Shown: one piece after another, positions 7,923 to 15,967 of the stretch
Layout of the letters: every line of letters begins with the position of its first letter
Position numbering within the stretch: position 1 is the stretch's first letter
NCBI GenBank assembly: GCA_020200235.1
Contig: JAIVJC010000003.1
Coordinates: 1 to 35,222, forward strand
DNA length: 35,222 bases
Source: Acidobacteriota bacterium
GTDB taxonomy: Bacteria; Acidobacteriota; Blastocatellia; Pyrinomonadales; Pyrinomonadaceae
Direction: 5' to 3'
Program-made: the position numbers and the translations under genes
The notes under the pieces: model-generated
Told to the model about the DNA's origin: nothing
What the model saw: the letters and a program-made list of their open reading frames with translations, nothing else
Databases searched by the model: none

Positions 7923-9701
7923 TCAGGCGCCGGCGGAACTTCCCGGCACGGTTCGCCTACCTCCGCGCCTCCGGCTGCTCGTCCGCGCCCTCGGCCGGGG
8001 TAGCCTTCGGCTTCTCTTTGAGAAGCCCTCGCGCACCGTCCCGCCGAGCACCATGAACCTGCGAGCGGGGAAGAGCTCGACGAGCGTCGGCGCGGCGTTC
8101 GCCGCCTTGACCGCCGCCCACATCATCTCGAAGGCGGTCGGCGGATCGACCGTGGCGTAGGCGGACGCGATCCAGAGGTAGGCGCGCGCGTGCGGCGCGG
8201 AGCCCGGCCGGTCGCCGATCAGCTTGACGGTCTGATCGAGGACGTAGCGCGCGAGGATCAAGTCCTTCTTCCTGCGCGCGGCGGTCGCGACCGCGACGGT
8301 CGCCTCGGCGCGCATCTCGGGGTCGGGTATCTTTTCGAGCGCCTTCGCCGCGTCGTTCAGCTCATTCGTCTCCGCCAGATACTTCGCGTGCTGGAAGCGC
8401 AGCGAGGTCATGATGTCGTCGCGCTTCGTGGTCACGCGCGCCCTGAGCAGCGTCTCGAAGGCGCGTTCGAACTTCTTCAGGTTCGCGTAGCGCAGCGCCG
8501 CCTGCATGTAGAGCGCGTCGCGTGTATCGTCGTTCTTCTCGGAGGCGGCGCGGGAGAGAATGTTTTCGGGCGCGTTCGGGTTATCGGCTGACGTCAGGTT
8601 GAGCGCGTCCGCCTCGTACTCGGCGGAGGGGATTTCCGGGCGGAGCTGCTGGCTGAGCATGACCAGCTCGTTGGCACGCTCCGGGTAGTAAGTCTGGAAG
8701 AACGGCTGGAGGTAGTTGAGCGCGAAGAGCATCGCGCTGCGCACGCCCTGCTCGGAGTTGGCGGCGGCGAGCTGCTGATTGCGCTGGCGCGCGAGGCGCG
8801 CGAGCGCGGCGTCGAGGAACGAGCGGACGAGCGCGACATCGCCTTCGGGGCTCGGCAGGTTGCGCAGGTAAGAGGCGACGAAGATCGCGTCGTAGAGGTT
8901 CGGCGACTGATCGGCGGCGAACGCCCGCACCGAACGCGCGAAGAGATCGTGCGCGAGGGCGGGGCTCGACGCCGTGAGCGTCTTGAAGATGCCCTGCAAC
9001 TCCTGCGGCATCCCGTAGTCGAGGCTCGCCGAGGCGTACTCGACGGCGCGCGCCGGCTCGGTCGCGGCGAGCCGCAGGGCGAACTGCGCGAGCTGTTGCT
9101 GCCGGAGGCTCCCCGTGCCGAAGACTATCGGATCGTTGTGCGAGGCCGTCGCGTCCTCGCCCTTCTCCTCGATGGTCTCCGCGAAAACTTTGACGAGTTC
9201 GGGCTTGTGCCGCTCGGCGACGGCGAGGATGTCGGAGCGCAACTCCGTGCGGAGCTGGTGGAGCGAGAAGGCGTCGCGCTCCGAGCCCTTGATCTTCCCC
9301 TCGTCGTCGAGCTCCCGGTCGGTCAGCGCCCAGGCGTCGCGCAAGCCCTTCTCGGCGATGGAGTCGCGGTAGTCCCACACCACGTCCGTCGCCTCGACGA
9401 GGACGCGCGCGGCGTGGCTCGGTCGCCGGTAGAGCTTCGCGCGCCCGATCTCTTTGACGAGCAGGTTGACGGCGTCGAGCTTCTGCGGATCGGTGAAGGC
9501 CGGCTCCGGGGTCGGCTTCGCGGCGGTCGACTTCTTCTGCGGGGACGCGGCGGGGGCGGGGCTCGCAGCCGGGCTCGGTCGCGCGGGCTGCTTCTGATCC
9601 TGCGTCTGTTGTGACGACTGACCCTTCGGCGCGCGCGCGGCGAGAGCGGGCGCGGGCGTGACGAGGCAGAGCGCGAGTGCGACGACGAGGCTGACTTTCA
9701 C
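7923..9701 (-). CDS. Secreted alpha-helical repeat protein of unknown function
   Basis: A 592-residue protein starting at GTG 9701, chosen because AAGGGAG stands 8 nt upstream, a promoter ends just before it, and it gives a clean signal peptide (VKVSLVVALALCLVTPAPALAA). A Pro/Ala/Lys/Gln-rich linker (about 25-70) follows. From about 75 to the end the protein is all-helical with TPR-like pairs, for example RDALYMQAALRYANLKKFE and NELNDAAKALEKIPDPEMRA. No catalytic motif is evident. The last ~30 residues in this frame are Arg-rich and look out of frame. A one-base shift near 8030 would give LLKEKPKATPAEG and a stop at 7957-7959, more natural in composition. Related proteins are found in Acidobacteriota, but I know no function. 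Confidence 0.75.
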   Translation of the reverse strand: MKVSLVVALALCLVTPAPALAARAPKGQSSQQTQDQKQPARPSPAASPAPAASPQKKSTAAKPTPEPAFTDPQKLDAVNLLVKEIGRAKLYRRPSHAARVLVEATDVVWDYRDSIAEKGLRDAWALTDRELDDEGKIKGSERDAFSLHQLRTELRSDILAVAERHKPELVKVFAETIEEKGEDATASHNDPIVFGTGSLRQQQLAQFALRLAATEPARAVEYASASLDYGMPQELQGIFKTLTASSPALAHDLFARSVRAFAADQSPNLYDAIFVASYLRNLPSPEGDVALVRSFLDAALARLARQRNQQLAAANSEQGVRSAMLFALNYLQPFFQTYYPERANELVMLSQQLRPEIPSAEYEADALNLTSADNPNAPENILSRAASEKNDDTRDALYMQAALRYANLKKFERAFETLLRARVTTKRDDIMTSLRFQHAKYLAETNELNDAAKALEKIPDPEMRAEATVAVATAARRKKDLILARYVLDQTVKLIGDRPGSAPHARAYLWIASAYATVDPPTAFEMMWAAVKAANAAPTLVELFPARRFMVLGGTVREGFSKRSRRLPRPRARTSSRRRGGRRTVPGSSAGA

Positions 9702-9709
9702 GGGGCTGA

Positions 9710-9716
9710 CTCCCTT
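9710..9716 (-). promoter_or_regulatory. Ribosome binding site deciding a GTG start
   Basis: AAGGGAG on the minus strand, 8 nt before the GTG at 9701. It argues against longer starts up to 9779, which would also lie upstream of the predicted transcription start. Confidence 0.65.
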
Positions 9717-9740
9717 CGAGGGGGCGAGACGGGCGCGCGG

Positions 9741-9770
9741 ATTATAAACCGGGCGCGCGAGCTCTGGCAC
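9741..9770 (-). promoter_or_regulatory. Sigma-70-like promoter of the helical repeat-protein gene
   Basis: On the minus strand a perfect -10 TATAAT (9746-9741) stands 18 nt after GTGCCA (9770-9765), a 4/6 match to TTGACA. Transcription would begin near 9734, giving a leader of about 33 nt before the GTG at 9701. Confidence 0.55.
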
Positions 9771-9847
9771 GCCCATCAAACGCGCGGCGCCGGTCGCGGT
9801 TCCCTACACTTCGTCGGGTTTCGAATCAGTCGTCCGCGTGAGCGCGG

Positions 9848-10873
9848 TCAGTCGAAGAGTGACCCTTGCGCGGTCGGTCGGCGGAAAGTTTTGCGCGGCT
9901 CAAACTCCGCGGCGTGCCGCGGCTCGTTGAAGCCGAGGCGGCGCGCGTGGAGGCGAAAACTTTGCTCGATCATCTTCCAGTACTCGCCCTCGCCCGTCAT
10001 CCGCTTGCCGAACTCGGAGACGTTCAGCTTCCCGCCGCGCACCTCGCGCACGCGGTTCAGGATGCGATCCGCGCGGTCGGGCAACTCCTCGCGCAGGCGC
10101 TGCTCGAAGTAGGGCGCGACCGAGCCCGGCAGCCGCAAGAGGTTGATGAAGGCGTAGCGCGCGCCGCACTCTTTCGCGCGCTTCAGAAGCTGCGGGATGT
10201 GCGGATCGTTCAAGCCGGGGGTGACGGGCGCGATGCCTAGCCCTACGGGCACGCCCGCGCGCGCCAGCTCCTCCATCGCCTTGAAGCGCGAGTCGGGCGA
10301 CGGGGCGTGCGGCTCGAGGGCGCGCGCCGTCTTGTTATCGACGAAGCCGATGGTGAAGAAGACCGCCGCCGACGCCTCGCGCGCGAGAGCCGCCAGCACG
10401 TCGGCGTCGCGGCGCACGAGCGCGGACTTGGTGACGATGCCGACCGGGTTGCGAAACTCCAGGCAGACTTCGAGGCACGCGCGCGTCAGCTTGTAGTGCG
10501 CTTCGAGCGGGAGGTAGGGGTCGGAGGTGAAGGAGAAGACCAGCTCGCTCCCCTTCCACGAAGGCTTCATCATCTCGGCGCGCAGCAGCTTCGCCGCGTT
10601 GACCTTGACGACGATCTTGCGCTCGAAGTCGGTGCCCGCGCCGAAGCCGAGGTACTCGTGTGTGGGGCGCGAGAAGCAGTAGGTGCAGGCGTGCTGGCAG
10701 CCGCGGTAGACGTTGACCGAGTAATCGAAGCCCACGTCCGGGCTGTCGTTCTTGTTGATGATGGTGCGTGTGGCTTCTTCCTCGAAGACTTCGAGCCGGG
10801 ATTCTGGCGGCTCGCCGATCCACTCGACGTGTGTGTCGAGCCAGGGATTCGGCGGGTTCTCGACGTGGCGCAT
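9848..10873 (-). CDS. PA0069-family radical SAM protein
   Basis: A 341-residue protein with the radical SAM cluster motif CxxxCxxC at Cys59, Cys63 and Cys66, in [18 protein letters not shown], which is diagnostic for the PA0069/Rv2578c-type family related to spore photoproduct lyase (SplB). Further blocks are [29 protein letters not shown] and [17 protein letters not shown], typical of the barrel. The protein should bind a [4Fe-4S] cluster and cleave S-adenosylmethionine. The reaction of this subfamily is not established to my knowledge; a DNA-repair or nucleotide-related role is a guess from SplB. The ATG at 10873 is preceded by GAGGAG at a 10-nt spacing; 18 codons of upstream open frame are left out. 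Confidence 0.85.
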   Translation of the reverse strand: MRHVENPPNPWLDTHVEWIGEPPESRLEVFEEEATRTIINKNDSPDVGFDYSVNVYRGCQHACTYCFSRPTHEYLGFGAGTDFERKIVVKVNAAKLLRAEMMKPSWKGSELVFSFTSDPYLPLEAHYKLTRACLEVCLEFRNPVGIVTKSALVRRDADVLAALAREASAAVFFTIGFVDNKTARALEPHAPSPDSRFKAMEELARAGVPVGLGIAPVTPGLNDPHIPQLLKRAKECGARYAFINLLRLPGSVAPYFEQRLREELPDRADRILNRVREVRGGKLNVSEFGKRMTGEGEYWKMIEQSFRLHARRLGFNEPRHAAEFEPRKTFRRPTAQGSLFD

Positions 10874-10952
10874 GGCTGTTTGACTCCTCGGGCGTATTTG
10901 TCTCCGATGAGGATCGCCGGGAGTCAATCCTTCGTGTCGCTCAGTCGCTCAG

Positions 10953-10980
10953 ATGATACCGTTTCTCGCGCTACGGTCAA
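10953..10980 (-). promoter_or_regulatory. Sigma-70-like promoter of the radical SAM gene
   Basis: On the minus strand TTGACC (10980-10975) is followed after 16 nt by TATCAT (10958-10953). Both hexamers match the consensus at five of six positions. The leader before the ATG at 10873 would be about 70 nt. Confidence 0.5.
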
Positions 10981-10987
10981 ACAGAGC

Positions 10988-11016
10988 GGCGGGCGGAGGC
11001 TTTCGCCCCGCCCGCC
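10988..11016 (-). terminator. GC-rich hairpin after the c-di-GMP operon
   Basis: GGCGGGCGG (10988-10996) and CCGCCCGCC (11008-11016) form a 9-bp stem with an 11-nt loop, 32 nt past the PilZ stop. The downstream U-tract is weak (GTTTG), so termination may be incomplete. It sits just upstream of the radical SAM promoter. Confidence 0.5.
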
Positions 11017-11047
11017 GTCGTAACCATTCCCCGCGAGTGTTTCCGTC

Positions 11048-11383
11048 TCAGGCGACGGCCTCCGCGAAGCGCCCGTCGCGGAGGCGTTCGATGAGGCGCG
11101 TGAGCGGCGTCACGTCTTCGCCGTCGTGGACGAAGCGCAGCGCGAAGCCCATCTCCGCGACCTGGTAAACGACTTCGCCCCAGACGTAGACGCGCCCGCC
11201 CCAGGCGGGGCGCAGCTCCAGCCTCACGGTCTCGCGCGACACCACGCGATCCGAGGTGAGGATGAAGCAGCCCATCTCGCTCAAGTCCACGACGAGGCCG
11301 CCGCACTGCGCCGTCAGGCCCTCCCAGCAGGCGTCGAGGCTGACCCTCACGCGCTCCCTATGTCTCCTGTCGCCAGCGAACAT
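11048..11383 (-). CDS. PilZ-domain c-di-GMP receptor protein
   Basis: A 111-residue single-domain protein. The two c-di-GMP-binding motifs of PilZ are intact: RxxxR at Arg7-Arg11 (RRHRERVRV) and D/NxSxxG at Asp33-Gly38 (VVDLSEMGCF). The remainder is the expected beta-barrel (ETVRLELRPAW, RVYVWGEVVYQV, EMGFALRFV) with a C-terminal helix. PilZ proteins bind c-di-GMP and change the activity of motility, exopolysaccharide or transcription machinery. The gene begins 17 nt after the stop of the GGDEF-EAL gene on the same strand and is followed by a hairpin, so receptor and metabolic enzyme probably share one transcript. The output partner is not visible in the window. Confidence 0.9.
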   Translation of the reverse strand: MFAGDRRHRERVRVSLDACWEGLTAQCGGLVVDLSEMGCFILTSDRVVSRETVRLELRPAWGGRVYVWGEVVYQVAEMGFALRFVHDGEDVTPLTRLIERLRDGRFAEAVA

Positions 11384-11400
11384 TGTCCCCTCCTTCTTTT

Positions 11401-13890
11401 TCAGGCGACCTGCGCCTCATTCTCCTGCTCGGCGGGCGCGTGGCCCGCGCCCGCGCGCGTCTCCGCGATGATCCGCTCCGCGCCGTCGGCGCCCACGGGC
11501 TTCGAGAAGAGGAAGCCCTGCCCGTACTCGCAGCCCAGCTTGCGCAGCAGCGCCAACTGCTCGCGCGTCTCGACGCCCTCGGCGACCACGTCCATGCCGA
11601 GGTTCTGCGCGAGCATCAGGATCGTGCGGACGATCTCTGAGTTCTCGTTGTTGTCCGCCATGCGCATGACGAACGAGCGATCCACTTTCAAGGTGTTGAT
11701 CGGGAAACGGTGCAAATAACTGAGCGACGAGTAGCCCGTCCCGAAGTCGTCGATGGAGAGCTTCACGCCGAGGGCGCGGAGCTGTTCGAGCATCTCGGTC
11801 GCCGCGTCGATGTTGTCCATCACGGCGCTCTCGGTGATCTCTAGTTTAAGGCTGCGCGGGTCGAGCCCGGTCTCGGCGAGGATCTCCTCGACCTGCTCGA
11901 TGAGGCGCGGCTCGTTGAACTGGCGGATCGAGAGGTTGACGCTGATGAAGAGCGGCGGGTCCGCGGGGAAGCGTAGCTGCCACTCCCGCATCCGCAGGCA
12001 CGCCTCGCGCAGAGCCCACTGCCCGATGGCGACGACCTGACCCGACTCCTCCGCGACGGGGATGAAGTCCATCGGCGAGACCAGACCCCGCTCCGGGTGC
12101 TGCCAGCGCACGAGCGCCTCGAAGCCCCTCACGCCCAAGTCGTCGAGCGAGACGATAGCCTGATAATGGAGGAAGAACTCGCCCCGCTCGCACGCGCCGC
12201 GCAGGTCGGTCTCCGTCTGCAAGAGGTTCATCGCGATGGCGTGCATCTCCTTGTCGAAGACCTCGTGCCGCGCCTTGCCCAGAGACTTGGCGCGGTACAT
12301 CGCCGTGTCGGCGTCGCGCAGAGCCTCTTCGGGCAGCGCGTAGTCGGCCGTGCCCGGCGCGATGCCGATGGAAGTGGTGGTGAAGACCTCGCGCCCGCTG
12401 AGGTAGAACGGCAGCGACAGCTCCTGCTGGATGCGCTCGGCGACGGCAACCGCCTCCGCCTCGTCGCTCACGCCTTCGAGCAGGACGGTGAACTCGTCGC
12501 CGCCGACGCGCGCGACCGTGTCGCCGGACCGGAGGCACAGCTCCAGCCGGCGCGCGATGCCGACGAGGAGCTGATCGCCGATCATGTGGCCGAGGCTGTC
12601 GTTGATGACCTTGAAGCGGTCGAGGTCGAGGAAGAGGACGGCGAAGTTCTGCTCAAAGTTCCGCTGCCGCCGCGCGATCGCCAGCTTGAGGTGATCGATG
12701 AAGAGCGATCGGTTCGGCAAGCCGGTCAGGGCGTCGTGGAAGGCGTCGTGCAGCAGCCGCTTCTCGGCGCGCTTGCGGTCGGTGATGTCCTGCGTCTGGA
12801 AAATGAGGTGCGCGCGGTCGGTCGCGCGCTCACGCACGCGCGAGACGCTGCACAGCATCCAGACGGGGTGACCCTGCTTGTGGATGAAGCGCTTCTCGAC
12901 GTGGAAGGCGGCGGCGCGGCCGCGCAGCAGATCCTCGACGCTGGCGAGGACGTTGCCGAGATCGTCAGCGTGCGTGATCTGCTGGAAGGAGGTCGCGACC
13001 AGCTCGTCTTCCGAGTAGCCGAGCATCTCGCAGAGCGAGCGGTTGACCTGCACGAGCTGCCCGTTCGCCGAGACTATCGCCATGCCGATGGCGGCGTGAT
13101 CGAACGCGCTGTGGAACAGCCCCTCGCTCTCTTCGAGCACCACCACGCGCGACTCGATCTGGCGCGCGCGCGAGACCGAGGCGCTGATGCCGCGCAGGTA
13201 AACGTCAGCCGCGTAGTGGACGAACGCGCAGGCGAGCGTGAAGGCGAGCGCGCCGTTGAAGCCGACCAGCCCGATCAGTACCGCGATGACGAGCCCGGCG
13301 GAGTTCACGGCGAGGTACGCGACGAATGTCCACGCGAAGCCCTTCGCGCGAGCCGCCCACGCCTCCCGCGCGCCTTCGTCTTCGATCCCGCTGTCGCCCT
13401 CGCCCCCGGCGGCGACCGCGCGGAAGACTGATTGGACGAGAGTGGCGAGGCAGACGGCGGCGGCGAGCGATGGCGGCGTGAGCGTCTGCGCGAGGCTGCC
13501 CGCGCCGAAAGAGAGGCGGAGCGCCAAGGCGACGAGGAAGGTCGAGCCGGACGCGGCGGCGGCGTTGCGCAGAATCGCGAAGGGCTTGCGGTTCGGCTGG
13601 ACGGAGGCGCACAGCGCCGCCACGGCGGCGAGCGCCACCGCGAGTTCGCCCCCGTAGACGAGCAGCGTGACGGTCAGGAGGATGTCGGCGTGCGAGACCG
13701 AGGCGGAGGTTTGCGGGATGCGCGCGCGCAGGCGCGTGCCGACGTTGACGACGAGCGAGAGCAGCAGGAACGGCACGTCCACGCGCCCGATGGGCAGGCG
13801 CAACGCCGCCAGCGCGACCACGCAAGCCCCGAGCGCGACCACGAAAGCGCGCAGGGCGCGGTTCTGGCGAAGATCGTTCAGCGTGATCAT
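11401..13890 (-). CDS. Membrane PAS-GGDEF-EAL c-di-GMP turnover protein
   Basis: An 829-residue protein. Residues 15-230 contain about seven to eight hydrophobic segments, a membrane sensor region I cannot name. A PAS domain follows at about 255-375 (HAAIGMAIVSANGQLVQVN, then the PAC block ending DITDRKRAEK). The GGDEF domain (about 380-545) has an intact GGDEF at 463-467 and the product-inhibition site RxxD at 454-457. The EAL domain (about 555-815) has EALVRW at 591-596, SVNLSIRQ, ITESAV and DDFGTGYSS at 714-722. Both halves look catalytically competent, so the protein could make and break c-di-GMP, with direction set by the sensor. A leader hairpin and a good promoter lie upstream, and the PilZ gene is directly downstream. 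Confidence 0.93.
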   Translation of the reverse strand: MITLNDLRQNRALRAFVVALGACVVALAALRLPIGRVDVPFLLLSLVVNVGTRLRARIPQTSASVSHADILLTVTLLVYGGELAVALAAVAALCASVQPNRKPFAILRNAAAASGSTFLVALALRLSFGAGSLAQTLTPPSLAAAVCLATLVQSVFRAVAAGGEGDSGIEDEGAREAWAARAKGFAWTFVAYLAVNSAGLVIAVLIGLVGFNGALAFTLACAFVHYAADVYLRGISASVSRARQIESRVVVLEESEGLFHSAFDHAAIGMAIVSANGQLVQVNRSLCEMLGYSEDELVATSFQQITHADDLGNVLASVEDLLRGRAAAFHVEKRFIHKQGHPVWMLCSVSRVRERATDRAHLIFQTQDITDRKRAEKRLLHDAFHDALTGLPNRSLFIDHLKLAIARRQRNFEQNFAVLFLDLDRFKVINDSLGHMIGDQLLVGIARRLELCLRSGDTVARVGGDEFTVLLEGVSDEAEAVAVAERIQQELSLPFYLSGREVFTTTSIGIAPGTADYALPEEALRDADTAMYRAKSLGKARHEVFDKEMHAIAMNLLQTETDLRGACERGEFFLHYQAIVSLDDLGVRGFEALVRWQHPERGLVSPMDFIPVAEESGQVVAIGQWALREACLRMREWQLRFPADPPLFISVNLSIRQFNEPRLIEQVEEILAETGLDPRSLKLEITESAVMDNIDAATEMLEQLRALGVKLSIDDFGTGYSSLSYLHRFPINTLKVDRSFVMRMADNNENSEIVRTILMLAQNLGMDVVAEGVETREQLALLRKLGCEYGQGFLFSKPVGADGAERIIAETRAGAGHAPAEQENEAQVA

Positions 13891-13949
13891 TTTACGGCGA
13901 AACTTACAATCGTGAATGTCGTGATGAGTGCGGGACTACTTGGGTGTGA

Positions 13950-13970
13950 GGGGAGCACAACATACTCCCC
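13950..13970 (-). promoter_or_regulatory. Hairpin in the 5' leader of the GGDEF-EAL gene
   Basis: GGGGAG and CTCCCC form a perfect 6-bp stem around a 9-nt loop, about 60 nt before the ATG at 13890 and just inside the predicted transcript. It does not match the GEMM c-di-GMP riboswitch. It could be a protein-binding or stability element, or chance. Confidence 0.35.
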
Positions 13971-13976
13971 AATACA

Positions 13977-14005
13977 ATTTAAGTGCCAGCACCCGGCGGA
14001 GTCAA
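13977..14005 (-). promoter_or_regulatory. Sigma-70-like promoter of the GGDEF-EAL/PilZ operon
   Basis: On the minus strand TTGACT (14005-14000) and TTAAAT (13982-13977) are separated by exactly 17 nt. The leader to the ATG at 13890 would be about 80 nt. Confidence 0.5.
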
Positions 14006-14184
14006 CAACCATTATTTTTAGAGACAAAACTGACGCGCGCGGAGTCCGCCGCCCGCCACTACGCGGTCAGAAGGGCGCGGTCGCGTCAGGCTGATTGACC
14101 GATCGGGGATTCGCACGCCCTCTTTAGCCCGATCATTACGCCCGCTGCGACGGGGCGATGAGGCGTGACCCCGCGAACTTTTGC

Positions 14185-14214
14185 TTGCCCTATCACGTCG
14201 CGAGCGTTTACTAT
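14185..14214 (+). promoter_or_regulatory. Possible promoter of the SPOR gene
   Basis: TTGCCC (14185-14190) and TACTAT (14209-14214) are 18 nt apart in a locally AT-rich patch. The leader to the ATG at 14442 would be about 220 nt, so this is tentative. Confidence 0.3.
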
Positions 14215-14441
14215 TTTTATGAGGCACGGCAGTGCCGCGCCCGACACGCCCCGCGTCTTTCAGGTCTTGCAAGACTCGTCGCGAAGAGCGACCCCCGAAG
14301 TCTTCCCTTCCCACTTCCTCCAGCCTCGCCGAATCCGCGCCGTCGCACGCGCGCGACACCCACGCCACGACAGCCGAAGCGACGCGAGAGCGGGACGCCC
14401 GCCAACGCCCCGACCGCGTAAAGCATCAGGAGCAACCAACC

Positions 14442-15515
14442 ATGCGAGTCATCTGCCCCGTCTGCGACCGGAGAGGTTTGATCGACGCCGAGTCCCTGTC
14501 CGATCTCTCTTCGAGCGCCGTCTGCCCGCGCTGCGCCGCGCCATTCCGCGCCGTCCCGCCCCTGTTCGAATCGCAGACCGTGGCAACCGCCTCGACGCGC
14601 GTGCCCACCGCTTCCTCGGCGTTCATCACGGCGCGCGCGACCGCGCCGCAAGTCGCCGCGCCGCGATCCTTCATCGTCGATTCTTTGAGCGCGAAGACCC
14701 GCGCTGAGGAAGACGACGTGCTCGCGCTCCCGCGCGTTGACGCCCGAGACGACGAGCGTGTAAGCGGGGCGTGCGTCATGCTCGACCTCGAGGGCGGGCT
14801 GTTCGCGCGCGATCCGCGCCCGCGCGCCGGGGCGGACAATTACCAGCGCGCCGTGCGGCTGATGAACGTCTCGCCGCTGTGGATGCTCGCGGCGTGCGCC
14901 GGGTTCTTCGTCCTCGTCTTCGTCTTCGACCTGCTGCTCACCCCCGCCCCGCGCGCGGGCGGCGACGCCTCCGCGCTCGCGTCCATGAACAACCAGGCGA
15001 CGAACCGCGCCACCACGCGACGCGCGCGCGCGGCTGACGCGGATCAGTCCGAAGAGCCCGCCGCGGACGAAGCAGTCCGCAGCGCGGACGAACCCCGAAC
15101 CGGTTACGACGTAGGGGCGTCGGCGCACGCGGGCGCGCCGGCTGATCAAAATGAGTTGAAGCGCGCGCCCGTCTCGGACGCGCCAGCCGATCTCGCTGAC
15201 ACACCGTCGCCCGCCGCCGTGTCGTTCGCGAACGCGAGCGGTGAGCTGCGCGCTGGAGAGGGCGTCGAAGCGCAAGCCTCAAGGCTCACGATCCAGCTCG
15301 GCTCATTCAGAGTTGCGACGGAGGCGGAGGCGCAGGCTGTCGCGCTGCGCGCCGCGGGCTTCGAGGCGCGCGTCGTCGAGCAGCGGAACTCCAGGCGCCC
15401 CTGGTACTGCGTGCAGACGGGCACCTTCGCGGCGCGCGAGGAGGCAGAGCTGCACCTCGCGGGGTTGCGCGCGAAAGGCTTTGCGGCGGATTACACGGTG
15501 AGAGAGGTTCAGTGA
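14442..15515 (+). CDS. Zinc-ribbon, transmembrane, SPOR-domain protein
   Basis: A 357-residue protein with three parts. Residues 1-35 carry two CxxC knuckles (Cys5/Cys8 and Cys28/Cys31), a zinc ribbon. After a low-complexity cytoplasmic stretch there is one membrane segment at about 145-167 (LWMLAACAGFFVLVFVFDLL). An Ala/Asp/Glu-rich periplasmic linker leads to a SPOR domain at about 280-357, with LTIQLGSFRVATEAEAQAV and a repeat half WYCVQTGTFAAREEAE. SPOR domains bind denuded septal peptidoglycan, so the protein probably localises to the division site with the zinc ribbon inside the cell. The start is ATG 14442, with AGGAG 9 nt upstream; the open frame to 14232 has no support. No partner gene stands next to it. 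Confidence 0.85.
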   Translation: MRVICPVCDRRGLIDAESLSDLSSSAVCPRCAAPFRAVPPLFESQTVATASTRVPTASSAFITARATAPQVAAPRSFIVDSLSAKTRAEEDDVLALPRVDARDDERVSGACVMLDLEGGLFARDPRPRAGADNYQRAVRLMNVSPLWMLAACAGFFVLVFVFDLLLTPAPRAGGDASALASMNNQATNRATTRRARAADADQSEEPAADEAVRSADEPRTGYDVGASAHAGAPADQNELKRAPVSDAPADLADTPSPAAVSFANASGELRAGEGVEAQASRLTIQLGSFRVATEAEAQAVALRAAGFEARVVEQRNSRRPWYCVQTGTFAAREEAELHLAGLRAKGFAADYTVREVQ

Positions 15516-15539
15516 GGGCGACTTTTCGTTGGGCGGCGC

Positions 15540-15962
15540 TCAGTTCAGGCTGAGCGAGTCGAGCGAGCCGGTGAGACGGCGCGCGCCCGCGGCTTCGGCG
15601 TCGTGCCAGGTGACGAAGAAGAGGCGGTAGCGGTCGGGGTCTTCGACGGTGATGAAGCGACCGCCCCAGCCCTCGTCCGCCGGTGGCGCGACCGCGATGT
15701 CGCGCGCGCGCAAACGCTCGTGGAAGGCGTCCACGTCCGCGACGCCGAAGAAGAAATGGACGCCGCGCCCGCGCCGCCCCATCGCGGGCGGCTGGCGGAC
15801 GAGCGTCACGCGGAGCGCGCCCGCGCGCAGCGTCGCCATCGGCGGGTCGGCTTGCGGGTCGTGCGCGACCAGCTCGAAGCCGAGCGCGTCGCGGTAGAAC
15901 TCGACCGAGTCGTGCAGGCTGTCCACTTCTAGGAAGACGAGATCGAGACCGTTGACGCTCAT
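15540..15962 (-). CDS. VOC-family (glyoxalase/dioxygenase-fold) protein
   Basis: A 140-residue protein with the two beta-alpha-beta-beta-beta units of the VOC fold: LDLVFLEVDSLHDSVEFYRD with LGFELV in the first, and VHFFFGVADVDAFHERL then GGRFITVEDPDRYRLFFV in the second. The ending DPDxYRLxF is typical of glyoxalase/bleomycin-resistance-like proteins. Members bind a metal and act as lyases, dioxygenases or binding proteins; the substrate is unknown. The ATG at 15962 lies 5 nt after the stop of the J-domain gene, so it is likely translated from the same transcript. Open frame upstream of 15962 overlaps the J-protein gene and is ignored. Confidence 0.85.
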   Translation of the reverse strand: MSVNGLDLVFLEVDSLHDSVEFYRDALGFELVAHDPQADPPMATLRAGALRVTLVRQPPAMGRRGRGVHFFFGVADVDAFHERLRARDIAVAPPADEGWGGRFITVEDPDRYRLFFVTWHDAEAAGARRLTGSLDSLSLN

Positions 15963-15967
15963 AAGTG

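Larger units (their letters stand above)
13891..14441. other. Divergent intergenic region between the GGDEF-EAL and SPOR genes
   Basis: About 550 bases with no gene I can support; the open frames inside are Arg-rich shadows. It holds a good minus-strand promoter (13977-14005), a small leader hairpin (13950-13970) and a weak plus-strand promoter (14185-14214). The long plus-strand open frame from 14232 is better started at 14442. Confidence 0.6.

Noticed and set aside
12097-13431. 444-codon plus-strand open frame opposite the GGDEF-EAL gene
   Set aside because: Product is Arg/Glu/Val-rich without any domain; it is the complement of an unambiguous GGDEF-EAL gene in GC-rich DNA.
13890-14005. 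c-di-GMP riboswitch in the leader of the GGDEF-EAL gene
   Set aside because: Only a 6-bp stem is present; none of the conserved GEMM bases or the tetraloop receptor can be found.
14232-14441. N-terminal extension of the SPOR protein by 70 residues
   Set aside because: No ribosome binding site, Arg/Thr-rich nonsense; ATG 14442 has AGGAG at 9 nt and leads straight into the zinc ribbon.
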